Shown in pieces: positions 36,045 through 46,614 of a stretch of DNA of 64,000 nucleotides. Below the pieces are notes generated by a model that saw nothing but the letters and a program-made list of their open reading frames with translations, was not told the origin of the DNA and made no database searches. Made by a program: the position numbers and the translations under genes. The stretch's first letter is position 1; each line of letters begins with the position of its first letter. Where the stretch lies: contig OZ022500.1 of NCBI GenBank assembly GCA_963989385.1, positions 109,285,842-109,349,841 on the forward strand. Reading direction: 5' to 3'. Source of the stretch: Ctena decussata. Taxonomy: Eukaryota > Mollusca > Bivalvia > Lucinida > Lucinidae.

Positions 36045-36225
36045 TTCTGATCAGTCGTGGGTGAAGCGCCGGCCTGCTGATCTAGCGGTCTCGAGCTGGA
36101 TTCTCAAGGCGTTCTTAATCGTAAACCGGGTTCCATTGCACAGGGCCTTACATTATCATACTCTCATCGTTTTGATATGACAAAAACTGCTGAAAAGGAC
36201 GTAAAATCGCAAGTCAATTCATCCC
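36045..36225 (+). mobile_element. Diverged tRNA-like SINE (Ser/Leu-type head)
   Basis: A long-variable-arm-like head (GGCCTGCTGATCTAGCGGTC) is followed by AACCGGGTTCCATTGCACAG and the tail phrase CTGCTGAAAAGGACGTAAAA. A related copy at 57.85-58.05 kb has the same TTGCACAG...TTATCA...CTCTC and TGTTGAAAAGGCTGTAAAAC segments. The tRNA origin is inferred. Confidence 0.5.
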
Positions 36226-36606
36226 TTTTTGATCGACTTTGTACAAAGACAGATAATATGGCTAGCCACGTTGTTAGCCATACCGCATATCCAGTTGTTG
36301 CGTAACTTTACGTTGTATTTGCAAGTTTTGTTACAGCTGAATAATTTCTGTTACCGGTGAGTGAGCAGCGTGTATGTCCTGTGCCCCTTTTTGTACAATG
36401 GAAAAGTCTAGGGGAAGGTACAAAGATAACTCCGCCCTGACATTTCTTTTGGACCAGGGTATACGTTACAGTCAAACGTAGCAAACGCCTGTTAGATTTC
36501 AGTTACATATTTGAAATCTGTGCTCAAAATAATAAAAGGTAATTTCCACAATATGCTTAAACCTCCGAAGAAATCACAGTCATATGGAAACCTTTGCTTC
36601 TCTTCT

Positions 36607-36720
36607 AGCTACCTCCATGCGAACAGCGAAGACTCCGGTCAAACTGGGCGGATGCCCAGGCTAAATTGAGTCTTCGCTGGATGCACATGCCACTTTATTG
36701 GTTTCGTCGTGTCGCGGCTC
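36607..36720. mobile_element. GAGCCGCGAC-family MITE, right half only
   Basis: It starts with AGCTACCTCCATGCGAACAG, contains CTGGGCGGATGCCCAGG, and ends TCGTGTCGCGGCTC. The left half is missing. Confidence 0.8.
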
Positions 36721-37301
36721 TGCTGTCTCAGTAAGAGATTGCAGTAGGGATTCACTTACCTGGGGAGCAAGTACCATTGGAATCAAATATTTTTCTGGAA
36801 AAAGATGGGTTATTTGCAATCAGGGAGGTATTCTCATGATCAGTAGCATTTTGAGAAGAAATTCACGTGCGATTCATTTACGTTGCCTCGCGCCACTGTC
36901 TGTGCCTAACGGTTTCATCTGAAATCATGAAGTCAGTACCACAATGACTTTCCTTATATAGCTGCATACATTAGAACATTTAACATACGTAATTTCTTTT
37001 ATTCCTGGATATATTCTTATTGATCAGCAATGGTTCGAGATTGCATTTTTCCGGTATCCATTACATGTAATTTATCATGGCGTTTGATCACCTCAATTTC
37101 CTGTTTAGCCTTTTCATCAGTTCTGTCACATTACTAGTTCTAGAGTTTTCAAATCATCAGTGATTGTGTCTGTTATTTCATGAGTCATTCACTGATACCT
37201 GACTCTAGAACTGTATTTCTGGAGGTACATGTATCTGCTGACTTCATATTGTAAGGAAACGTATGTGATATAGATCTAGAAGAGCGTCCGGTCTGACTGA
37301 C
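36721..37301. other. Unassigned sequence
   Basis: Nothing recognised. ACTAGTTCTAGAG near 37,132 and ACTCTAGAACTG near 37,201 form a loose inverted pair. Confidence 0.35.
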
Positions 37302-37890
37302 TTTTTTGCACCCGACGTAAGCGAAGGCGGACTATAGAAATGACCCTCCTCCGTCCGTGTGTGTGTGCGTCCGTCCGTCCGTCCTTCCGTCCGTCCGTCT
37401 TTCCGTCCGTCCTTCCGTCCGTCCGTCCGAAATCTTGTCCCCGCAACTCCTCCTACGTCTCTCATCAGATTGATTTGAAATTTTACAGATTGTATTCTTA
37501 TGATATGAAGATGTGCATGTGGTTTTTGATTTTTGTTTCAGCCATTTTTGACGGAGTTACAGCCCTTGCAGACTCAGACCTTGTCCCCGCAACTCCTGCC
37601 ACATCTTGTTTCAGATTGACTTGAAATTATGCAGAATGTTTTATCATGGTCTGAAGATGTGCATGTGATTTTGGAATTTCAATTGTTCTATTTTTTTACA
37701 AAGTTATGGCCCTTTGTATTTTTTGGCATTTTTCCAACTTTTGAACCGTTTGACTGAGAGAGCTGAAATTTGGTATGCTGTTAGCATTTGGTAAATTGAT
37801 TATTCTGATTATTGTTAGTATGTGCTAAATTGATTTATGACAGAGTTATTCCCCTTTCACAGATAATAGATATCCACTTAAAGGTAAAGG
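37302..37890 (+). repeat. Headed repeat with (GTCC)n and two 146-bp modules
   Basis: CACCCGACGTAAGCGAAGGC is followed by a (GTCC/GTCT)n tract to ~37,430. Two modules beginning GTCCCCGCAACTCCT follow at 37,437 and 37,583. They share CAGATTGA.TTGAAATT and GAAGATGTGCATGTG. It has the same plan as the other module repeats in the window. A 94-codon open frame here is repeat-encoded. Confidence 0.7.
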
Positions 37891-38427
37891 GATACCTCCA
37901 GAACTATTCATATTAAGGTAGACGAATACTGAATAGAAATATTGGCGGGGCATTCAAACCAATATACCATCTAAATAACCCAAAGAGCTATAAAACATTT
38001 GGGTATGAAAAAAACAATTTTCACCGTTTTGTTTTCCTAAAAAAAATATTTTGTATTTCTACATATTATTTTTAAACTTTTTCCATTAAAATTCATATCT
38101 CTAGCACATGAATGCACTTTCATTTCAGCAAATCATATAATCTGTAATATATGATATTTGAAACAAACTGATAACATAAAATTGCAGTTTTCTTGTTTAT
38201 AAGTATATTTTTACATTCTTTGAAAAAATGCAAGAAAATTGAATTTCATGAAAAACGTCATGAAAAATATTATCAATCGATGGGGCATGCTTATGCGTAT
38301 TATTTTAGTAAAACTTACGTCGTATGTTAAAGAATAAAACAAAAAAACAAACATTTCACCGTTTCGTTTCCTAGAAAAACAATGTTTAAGTTCAAAATAT
38401 CCCCCAAACAGACTGCCCAAATTCTGC
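37891..38427. other. Unassigned AT-rich sequence
   Basis: No gene or repeat family recognised in this stretch. Confidence 0.4.
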
Positions 38428-38470
38428 ACCTGCTGCAAGCACAGCCGGTCCTTGCCCTATTATTTATTTT
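38428..38470. repeat. Short fragment of the 23.2-kb SINE-like repeat
   Basis: CACCTGCTGCAAGCACAGCC then GGTCCTTGCCCTATTATT matches the body of the repeat at 23.33 kb and 62.86 kb. Confidence 0.55.
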
Positions 38471-38534
38471 CCTGTTATTCGGTTCTACCATAGAGTAATG
38501 TCGACAAAAATGCGCAGATGGAATGGAAACTGTG

Positions 38535-38592
38535 AAGATCTTGATCATTCTGGTTCCTAAGGAACAGTCTGATCTCAGTCTTCACTGTTTGT
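38535..38592. repeat. ~60-bp hairpin repeat, diverged
   Basis: GAAGATCTTGATCATTCTGG pairs with CAGTCTGATCTCAGTCTTCA around TTCCTAAGGAA. It belongs to the short hairpin family. Confidence 0.6.
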
Positions 38593-39275
38593 ACAGACCT
38601 ATGTGCCCGAAAACTTAGGATCTTTACGGTAGATATTGTAAGTGTATATTATAACTGTATTTACTCCACAGTTAGTCGATTTGATGATGAACAATAACTC
38701 TGTTTGTTTTTTAAACAAGCAAGAACAGAGTTCTTCCGGGATCGTCCACCTTAATGGGCTGAATTTTCATGAATGCATTGTTCATTTTTCATCAGATTCA
38801 TATTAGCAGGATTATGTCCCTTGTTATGTTGTTATCGTGTATACAGTCTTGATGTTTTGGGCATTCTGTAAGGGCCTAAAGTTTCAGGAACCTGATTTGC
38901 TTCAGTTATTATTTGCTTACCAGGTTCTGTAATACACATATTTTCTGTTTTTGGCCATACATTTACTCTGAAACAGAATAAAGGGCTGCAGTTTGTGACA
39001 CATTTCAAACGTCGGGTGACACTTGGCCGATGGCCTTTTATTTTTTAACTTGTCCGTGATTATATGTCCGGTCATAATGTTACGGGAGGCAATTCAGTAC
39101 ACCTCCTACTGGGAGAGGCAGTAAGCGGCTCTGTAACGCCGCTTACTGTAACCTTGGCGCTTATGTAGCCCGGTAACAGTAAGCAGGTAGGTGTTAACTT
39201 GAATGCAACACTGATTGTTAAGCTTGTTCGGTTGACACTAAGCGGCGCGCATGATAATCATGTATTGTACTCTAT
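38593..39275. other. Unassigned sequence
   Basis: A GTAAGCGGC...GCCGCTTACTGTAAC inverted pair lies near 39,120-39,150. No gene seen. Confidence 0.4.
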
Positions 39276-39281
39276 AGAAAT

Positions 39282-41022
39282 ATTAGAGTACTCTATAGAA
39301 ATATTAGACGGTCCGAAGACCAACAGATACTCCAAGATGATTTAGATAAATTGGCACTTTGGGAAGAGGCATGGCTCATGAAATTTAATGATGCCAAATG
39401 TCACTCTATGAGGGTGACTAGGCACCCCCCTCCAAAGCAAATAATCCATGGTTATACATTGCATAACCAAGTCCTAGAGAATGTATCGTCAGCCAAATAT
39501 TTAGGAGTTGAAATTACGGATGACCTCGAGTGGGGTCAGCACATCAATGAAATTACCAGTAAGGCTACTAAGACTTTGGGTTTCCTTCGTAGAAACTTGA
39601 CTTTTGCATCGAAGGAAATCAAGGCTGCTGCATATAAAACTCTGGTCCGGCCCAAATTAGAATATGCAGAGCCAGTTTGGATGCCCCATCACCAAGTTGA
39701 TATTAACAGAATAGAAAAAGTACAGAGGACTGCTGCCCGTTGGACCTGTAGGCGCTGGCGCAATCAAAGCCATGTGGGAGAAATGTTAGAAGAACTCCAA
39801 TGGCCAGACCTGCAGGAAAGACGACAGCAGGCTAATCTGTCTCTATTCTACAAAATTCATAATAATCTTGCCATTGTAGATAAGAATAAGTACCTATCTG
39901 AGGTCGGAGAAGGGAGCAGGAGAACTAGGTCCCACCCATTCCAGTACCACCGTCCAAACGCTTACACGGACGGTTTTAAGAATTCATTTTCCCCCAGGAC
40001 AATTGCAACTTGGAATGGCCTTACAACCGGGCTGTTACTAAAACCTTGTACCGCACCGCACCGTACCGCACCGGCTAAAACCTTGTACCGCACTGACGGA
40101 AATTTCCGTACAGTGTCGAGTAAATTCCGGACTTTACCGCAATCCGGTTATATGCTATTTCTATGTACGGATTTGTTCCTGTCTTTCTTTGTGAGAGTAA
40201 ATAATGAAACTATTGATAAATATTTACTTTATGTCGAAATTATGTTATCGAAAAATTCTTCTTCATCTCAGTATATATATACATAGGATCACCTTTCTAT
40301 TTTCTGCAAGCAAACTCTCAGTTTAAATACTTTGAATATCTTCTATGCGTGCATAATAATATGGCAAATCACTTGAAATCAGTGACCTATACATAGAGTC
40401 ACTGGGCAAACTTACATTATACTGTCATGTCTATTTTTTCGAAGAATTTATACATGCTTTTCTCTGGTGATTGCAACACAGAAATACTTTTGAGAGTTAC
40501 TTCCAACCCCTTAGGAAAATTTTGCATATAGATTACATGTATGTATATGCGACTGGATTAAATCTAGGAAATTATTCGGATAAAGTGACCTTAAAACAAA
40601 AAAAAATATTGAAAGTATATCTTAGTCTTTTTTTTTATCAGTAAAACCAACCAAATCTAAACGCAAGGGACTACCATGTGATAGTTATCCTGAGAACTTA
40701 TTGAAATGAATAAAACTGACACTAAAATCCCTCTTGAGGTTGAGCAATTAAGGTTTCAGCATAATATAAATATGTATATACTTCCAATTCATTCATAAGT
40801 CTTATAAAAATCTTAATTACAGAATCAGCATATACTAAGTAGCATACCCATTACCTACGGTAGAGTCCGTAAAATTCGGTAGGGTTCGGAAATCTTCGGC
40901 GGTGCGGTACTCTATTTTACCCCGGTGCGGTGCGGTGCGGTGCGGTACAAGGTTTTAGTAATAGCCTTACAACCGAAGCTGTCTCTTCGGAGACAGTTGA
41001 TGGGTTTAAGGCCAAAATTTAA
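39282..41022 (+). pseudogene. LINE (Jockey/CR1-like) reverse transcriptase 3' fragment, interrupted
   Basis: The frame starts around YRNIRRSEDQQILQDDLDKL and continues through WLMKFNDAKC, KYLGVEI, HINEITSKATKTLGFLRRNL, YKTLVRPKLEYAEPVW and IEKVQRTAARW to IATWNGL. These are the late palm and thumb blocks of non-LTR retrotransposon reverse transcriptases. The catalytic FADD region upstream is absent, so the copy is 5'-truncated. A 937-bp insertion (40,030-40,966) splits the frame. Beyond it the same frame resumes TTEAVSSETVDGFKAKI and stops at 41,020-41,022, a typical LINE C-terminus. The apparent 311-codon frame is therefore a LINE-insertion chimera. A 22-bp duplicated phrase lies at its 5' edge (39,270-39,305). 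Confidence 0.9.
40030..40966. mobile_element. 937-bp TIR element with 9-bp duplication, inside the LINE
   Basis: The left end GGCTGTTACTAAAACCTTGT is inverted at the right end (ACAAGGTTTTAGTAATAGCC). Imperfect homology extends about 120 bp inward through CCGCACCG repeats. TTACAACCG is duplicated at 40,021-40,029 and 40,967-40,975, and the uninterrupted LINE frame confirms the site. Nine-base duplications and long inverted repeats fit a Mutator-like non-autonomous element. That assignment is inferred. No transposase is present. Confidence 0.88.
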
Positions 41023-41136
41023 TATCCTAGGGTAGGGCAGGGGTTAGGCATGGAATGCCTGCCCCTGAGGACTTCTTGTAAATAGTTTTAACCTGCTGGT
41101 GGCTTTGTCAAAAATTCATTTTTTTTTTTTTTTTTT
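41023..41136 (+). other. LINE 3' untranslated tail and poly-T run
   Basis: TAGGGTAGGGCAGGGGTTAG and the inverted pair GGCATGGAATGCCTGCC follow the stop. A T17-type run ends the block. Confidence 0.5.
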
Positions 41137-41357
41137 GTGACAACTTATGCGCCACACCAGAACCCTGTCATCATGGTCATGATTGACCGAGACAGTAACG
41201 ATAGAAAGAAAGAACAACAATTTACTGTAACCCTTGTGCAAGCAATTGCTGCAGACAATATCAATATATATGGAGTGATATGTTGTCTTTTCTTATTTAA
41301 AAAAAAAGGCCTTAAGGCTATGAGCTGCAAGAGTGTGCGAAGGAGACTAGCAATGGC

Positions 41358-41393
<36 letters not shown>

Positions 41394-41396
41394 CAC

Positions 41397-41438
<42 letters not shown>
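41358..41438 (+). repeat. (GA)n microsatellite
   Basis: AGAGAG runs of about 18 and 20 repeats are separated by CACGTGAG. The open frames across them are low-complexity. Confidence 0.95.
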
Positions 41439-41441
<3 letters not shown>

Positions 41442-41800
41442 TCATTGCTCGCGAAAGCAGTACCTACAGTCACTGTTTACTGCCAGCAGCCACTGCTCAC
41501 TGTCACTGATGCCATTGATAGCAGGAAAGTCACTCTGTTACTTGTTATAATCATTCTTTCCTATAAGAGTAGACCTCATTTTGGCCGGGAAGGACTTTGT
41601 CATCCAGGGAAGCAGCAGGAAGTCACAAAAGCCGTTTTCCTTTGTAAAAATGGTAGGAAAACATGGGTGCATACCCCTTTTATCTAAATTGCTCCTCAAA
41701 GTAAACATGTATTTCCCAGGTAATAGCTCCTGACTTATAAATACATTATTTGTTTTATCCGCAGCCGTAGACGTAACCCCTACAACGGACGTAAACACAG

Positions 41801-41961
41801 ATGGACTCGCTTCAGCTTCCCACCAGAGGGCGCCATAAACCAAAACAGCAAAGTGATGATGGCGGCAAAAGTAAACAAAGTGAAAGCCGGGTGCTAAAAG
41901 TTGCGGGTGATACAAATGGGAGCAAGTTAAAGCAGTTGCCGAAAGAACATCAAAATCTGAA
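41801..41961 (+). CDS. Candidate first coding exon of an unidentified gene
   Basis: An ATG opens a 53-codon frame rich in Lys, Gln, Ser and Asp (MDSLQLPTRG... to ...LPKEHQNLK). It ends at a strong donor GTAAGT (41,962-41,967) in phase 2. Upstream, TTTGTTTTATCCGCAG is a good acceptor ending at 41,764, so this may be a second exon carrying a short 5' untranslated part. CpG is locally enriched compared with the neighbouring sequence. The next exon is not established. The acceptor at 45,454 is phase-compatible but leads to a stop after about 50 codons. I do not recognise the protein. The composition is that of a disordered, basic N-terminus. Confidence 0.4.
41820..41834 (+). promoter_or_regulatory. 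CTCF-like core motif
   Basis: CCACCAGAGGGCGCC satisfies the bilaterian CTCF core CCASYAGRKGGC. It overlaps the candidate exon. A YY1-like GATGGCGGCAAA follows at about 41,857-41,868. A single motif match can occur by chance. Confidence 0.4.
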
Positions 41962-41967
41962 GTAAGT

Positions 41968-42335
41968 AGTCAGCTTCATGTATTGTGAAACTGACAGTGT
42001 GTGCAAGGCTGTTGTATTTAATTGGTGGAGGTGAGTAAATAGAGAACTCCGGACAATATCAAGCCGTCATACGTTATCGCCAGTCATATATTATCGATAC
42101 CTTTCTTTAGTTCGCAAGATTTTCATACAAGGTAAAGAGTTTATTATTCCTCCCATTTTAAATACGGGAGTTATAAACCTTGGGAGGGTTAAAGATCGGA
42201 TAAAGAAACTCGTCCGGATATGGTCTAGTCATGAGACTCCTGACATAACGTTAGGTAGTGTAACAGTAGCTGCTTCTAAGGCCCTATTTTTGTAGGTCTA
42301 GATATGGTCAATCACCCAGTTATCAGTGGTTATCA
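41968..42335. other. Candidate intron sequence, no repeat recognised
   Basis: It follows the putative donor. ACGGGAGTTATAAACCTTGG then GAGGGTTAAAGATCGGATAA resembles one arm of the hairpin at 46.5 kb. Confidence 0.4.
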
Positions 42336-42343
42336 GTTATCGG

Positions 42344-44265
42344 CAGGGCTACAGAAATTTTGAAATTCAAATCGGACCGGACGGCCGATGACGTCATAGG
42401 AATCCAAAATAGACCTGAAAACTAATGACTAGAGCAACGGAAGGTATTATCGACAGGTAGTAGTTATCGACACCCCCTTGTGAACTTTTCCATTTCTTGA
42501 CATTTTTCTGTAAATAAGGCATTATAGTGTTGCAATTTCATTTAGCTTTATGAATTAGTGCAAAAAATACTAGAAAGTTATGTGTTTGGAGAAAAATAGA
42601 CATATTTGTTGATGTACTAATGAAATAATGTGCCTTTTATGCATGGCTTTAAGGGGAGGCCACTTAGACACATGGTTATTTTCACTCACATAAAGTGCTT
42701 TCATGTGGTTTTATTCCATAAACTAGATCGCCATGGAGAATATTAAGAGCAGACATGGTTACTCTCTTCAAAACCATATATGGTTCTGTGACCTCCAGGG
42801 TGTCGATAACTACTTCCCATAATGCAGCATGGCAGTAATTATCAACACCCCAAAATTAAATGTCTCAAAAATGCACAGTTTCTAAAAAGCAGATCAGAAA
42901 ACTAGTTTATTTTCAAGTAAAATAATCTCATAAAGCAAACAAAACATCACCAAACGTACAATGTTTAATTTTACCTTTGTAAGATTTTTTTTATATTTTA
43001 AGGGTAGAAACTGAAAAAAAAATCCACAATTTTTACAGCTACCTTTTCATATTTTTGCATATTTTCAGTCTGAGAGTGTAAAACTTAGAAATATTGGGAT
43101 TTTATGTTTGAATTTAGAGCAAATCTTTCAATCATTATCTACACTAAATGATCATAGCATAATTTTTAAGAGAAATTGTATTAAATCATCATTATTTTTA
43201 TCATTATCATCTAGGGGTAAATGGGGTGTTGATAACTGCATACGGGTGTTGATAACTGCTACCCTCCGGTACATGGCATTAGGCAAATGTTATTTTTGAA
43301 ATATAAACAATAATCTAAAGAGTTCCTTCTCATCATTTTGGTAGATAATTGCGTTAATAAAAAACAGGTCAATCCAATATGAAACTTACAAAGGTATCTG
43401 TTAAAAACCAAATAGTAGCTTAAGGTGTCGATAATACCTTCCGTTGCTCTACACTGTGTATTCCACATTCCAAAAAAGTCACGAAAACTAATGACTATAC
43501 TGGAGCGCCTTTATAACGCAGGTGTCATCGCTGAAGTAGCCATTTAGTCCACATAGTCTTACTTATCGTGAAAAATGCGCTTTAAAGCGCAGAGACAGTC
43601 AGACCGAAAGTGAAAGTACACATGCCGTACCAATCGGACATCCTCGCCGATCTTCATTTACAGAATCGGCTGAAGTATAACGATTGACGTATTCTTGTTC
43701 TTTATTTGAGTTAATTCCCTTAAAATATGAATATACTTGCAAAAAGGTACCTTCGGACAAATTAAAAAAAATATTTTTCTGCGCGAGAAATGACGTCGGC
43801 TAAAAAAACTGACCAGCCTGCACATAATCGAGTCCGGTTTAAATTTTCTTTTTGCTAGTCAAATTCTTTCCTTATGCTATCTTTGAAAGTATACAGTAAC
43901 CTTACGTTGCACAGCCTTTTTCCGTGCATCGGCATGTGTATGTGTGTATTATGAGTTGTGCAAAACCTTCGCCGCAGACCAAAATTGTGACACGTGCTAA
44001 TTCTCGAAGATTTCTAAAAAAATAATCAGTGTTCACACCTTGGCAAGACAATCGACACTTTGTTTATCTGTGATAACTTTTGCCAGCAGTGCTTGATTAT
44101 TGGATTAATAATAGACACATGGCTAAAATCCAGGTAAGTATGTCATCATACATCGCAAAATATGTTTTTTTCGGACTGAAAAAAACATGCCTTTTGATAT
44201 CTGAATCGGTTTTTCAAACTCGAATTCGGTTCGAACCAACAAAAATTCGGATTTCTGTAGCCCTG
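42344..44265. mobile_element. 1.92-kb hAT-like non-autonomous element with perfect 8-bp TSD
   Basis: The ends CAGGGCTACAGAAATTTTGA and AAATTCGGATTTCTGTAGCCCTG (last 23 bases, partly paired) are inverted. GTTATCGG is duplicated exactly at 42,336-42,343 and 44,266-44,273. CAGGG-type ends with an 8-bp duplication are diagnostic of hAT elements. No transposase frame remains. About half of its length is a second element inserted at 42,432-43,449. Confidence 0.85.
42432..43449. mobile_element. 1.02-kb TA-flanked element nested in the hAT element
   Basis: GAGCAACGGAAGGTATTATC is inverted at the right end (GATAATACCTTCCGTTGCTC), with TA on each side. The internal phrase GTGTCGATAACTACTTCC/GTGTTGATAACTGC repeats near 42,799, 43,226 and 43,247, as sub-terminal repeats often do. 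There is no long open frame. It has a Tc1/mariner-type signature, by inference. Confidence 0.85.
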
Positions 44266-44273
44266 GTTATCGG

Positions 44274-45025
44274 TGCAATCAGAAATAATCCGAATTTCTT
44301 GAGTGCAGTTTGTTTTTCTTCCACTATAATAGATTAGATATTAACATGAACAAGAAACTCCTGCTCGATTTTAAACTAAAAACTTGTTGAAAGTAAGGTA
44401 CATAATGGTGATTGATGTTTCAGACCAAGAACATAAATATTTACCAGTCTAAACAAATCCAAGCATACATACATTTCATTTATTCACAAACAAACATAAA
44501 ATTAGCATTGTGATGCTTAAAATAGTCTGCTGCAAACCCAGTTTCCCTAAACTCAAGGTCATGTAACGTCATGACGGTCATAATATGGCAATAAATGGTG
44601 CTGTTATAAAGTTTTAGCATGGATAATTCAGAGAGCCAGATAAGCTTCGTATAGATCTGCGTAAAATACGGACCAAAATTTAAAAATACGAAGTGCTTTC
44701 AAATTTCAATCGTACCAAATAGGGTAGTCATTTCATTTAGTATTTACACTCCAGCATGCGCGGTCAACAGTTTTTCGATAGCCAGCATATTACCTATTTT
44801 TAGCATTTACTTATCATTGCTTCAGCGCATGCGCTGTCTGAGCATGCGCAGTCAACCTTTTTCCAAGAACAGAAAGCACATGGTACCTATTTTAAGCATT
44901 TTGTTTTCCAACTAGCTGGTAGTTTTTATGAATAGACCGGGAACAAGCAGGAGTATTGGAATTTACCGAGCCTTCTCTGTAAATAGTTAGCAAATCGCTT
45001 AAGCGAACGTGATCTCTCCTGTCGA
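44274..45025. other. Unassigned sequence
   Basis: No gene recognised. The phrase GCATGCGC recurs near 44,756, 44,826 and 44,843 (AGCATGCGC, GCGCATGCGC), which resembles NRF1-like half sites, but no exon follows convincingly. Confidence 0.35.
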
Positions 45026-45733
45026 TTGTGTAGGTACTTTATTTTCCTTTTAACAAACATGTTGCAAAAACGTCTGTTACTTGATGAAATGGTCAAACAA
45101 TGGCCCCACCTGGTTGTGCGAAGCTGGAAAACTTTGGCTTTGGTAAACCAGTGGTTAATACTAGTGAACTCTGGCCAGCAAAGATCAGCCGATCATCACA
45201 TGATGTGTGGTAAACGGAAAGCCAAACACTGTCAGGGTCAGGCGGCCGGTGACCTTCAGGTATCATCAGCCGACATCCGATCTCCAGGCATCATTTCAGC
45301 CTTGACAAAATCACAGTCTGACACAATTTCAGACAAATATCTGTCATGCTATTCCAGAAACCAATTCATCATCAGGTCAGTCAAACAAATGTCAGTGTTT
45401 ACTGCTCAATTAATGATTATATTGAATTATTGTTTTTTTTTCTTTAATTACCAGATTCTTCCCAATTTGGCAGATTCCAGCGCTATTTTCCCGCAAAGTC
45501 ATATCCCCTCTCTGGCCCCAAGTTCAAAAAAGAGGGAAAATCCCTGCACAAAGGCAGTACCCCAAGCCGTTCCAAAACCTGCTATACTGTGTGTAAAAAG
45601 CTTAGAATACAGCTCATCTTATGCATCAGGAGGAAGTGTTTTAAAACACAAAACAATTACACACCAAATCAACAGCAAAACGACCAGCTACTCTTTCCCG
45701 AAAGAGATGATCAAGTTTGTAAAAAGTTACTGA
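45026..45733 (+). other. 235-codon open frame, status unknown
   Basis: Apart from the LINE this is the longest open frame in the window. I see no domain. It contains an apparent small intron: donor AG/GTCAGT at 45,376 and acceptor TTTTTTCTTTAATTACCAG ending at 45,454, 79 bp apart. If spliced, the frame shifts and stops within about 50 codons. Read through, it ends SFPKEMIKFVKSY. Either a chance frame or pieces of real exons is possible. Codon bias could not be tested. Confidence 0.22.
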
Positions 45734-46110
45734 ACAGCCTCTGAATTTGATCAGTATCTTTACTGACCAAATTCTGCCGTTACTGAATACGTTTGAATTT
45801 TGATTAGTAAATACTAAACTGGGAAAAAAAGTTATCTGGAGCTCTGTGATTTGTCTGTATTTACTATTGCTCCAATAACCCGATAACTGGTACATCAGTC
45901 ATACTGAGTCGGAAGTACCCCAGCACATAAAGTCTTCCCTGTTTATGTATTAAAAGTCATCGGCAGCTATAATTTACTTGATAAATTTAAAGACAACACC
46001 CAACTAACTTTTGTGGAGCTTTCATTTTCATACTTTGTTATTATTCAAAAGTTAGATTGCAAGTGAAGTGTAAGACCACCGATAACTGGTAAATCATGCA
46101 TATAAACCGT
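45734..46110. other. Unassigned sequence
   Basis: Nothing recognised. Confidence 0.4.
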
Positions 46111-46515
46111 AGGGGTGTAACAATACATCGATATATCAATGTATCGTGATAGTGGTTGCCTTGATAGTGCTATCATGATTGTGTTTTCAACTATCGATAA
46201 CTATCACCGATAGTGCTTTCAACTATCAATAGTTTTGATAGTTTTTGTTCATGTAGATTTTCACCTTTGTGGACTGGATTTTGACACTTGTCTTCCAAAC
46301 AAATGTCATTTAGGAACCTGAAAGGTGTCTGCTTTGCATAAAAAACTTTTGTTAAGATGGTAAAGTGGATAGCACTCATATGTGATTTAGAGATGAGGGA
46401 CTTACTCAAATCATCTGAATTCTTAAGAATTTGCAATATTTAGAGACAGTGATAGTATCGTGATGTAAGACCCTCGATAGTAATAGTATCATGATAGTCA
46501 GAATTTGGGATGATA
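46111..46515. mobile_element. Probable MITE remnant, GGGGTGTAACAATACATCGA end
   Basis: GGGGTGTAACAATACATCGA followed by palindromic TATATCAATGTATCG resembles common hAT-type MITE ends. The interior is full of ACTATCGATA/TATCATGATAG palindromic pieces. The opposite terminus was not found, so the boundaries are approximate. Confidence 0.5.
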
Positions 46516-46527
46516 GTCAGCCCAAAT

Positions 46528-46614
46528 AAACCGAGGGAGGTTTATAGATCCGATAAACGAGTCCGAAGGACAAGTTTCTTTATCGGATCTTTAAACCTCC
46601 CTCGGTTTATAAAT
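46528..46614. repeat. Long hairpin, ~35-bp arms
   Basis: AAACCGAGGGAGGTTTATAG then ATCCGATAAA is mirrored by TTTATCGGATCTTTAAACCT then CCCTCGGTTTA, around GAGTCCGAAGGAC. One arm-like sequence (GGGAGGGTTAAAGATCGGAT) occurs near 42,181. Confidence 0.75.

Noticed and set aside
39351..40286. A 311-residue protein
   Set aside because: Only the first ~225 residues are LINE reverse transcriptase. The rest is read into the 937-bp inserted element.
45026..45733. 235-codon open frame as a confident gene
   Set aside because: No recognisable domain, and an apparent in-frame small intron would shift the frame to an early stop. It is left as an open frame of unknown status.
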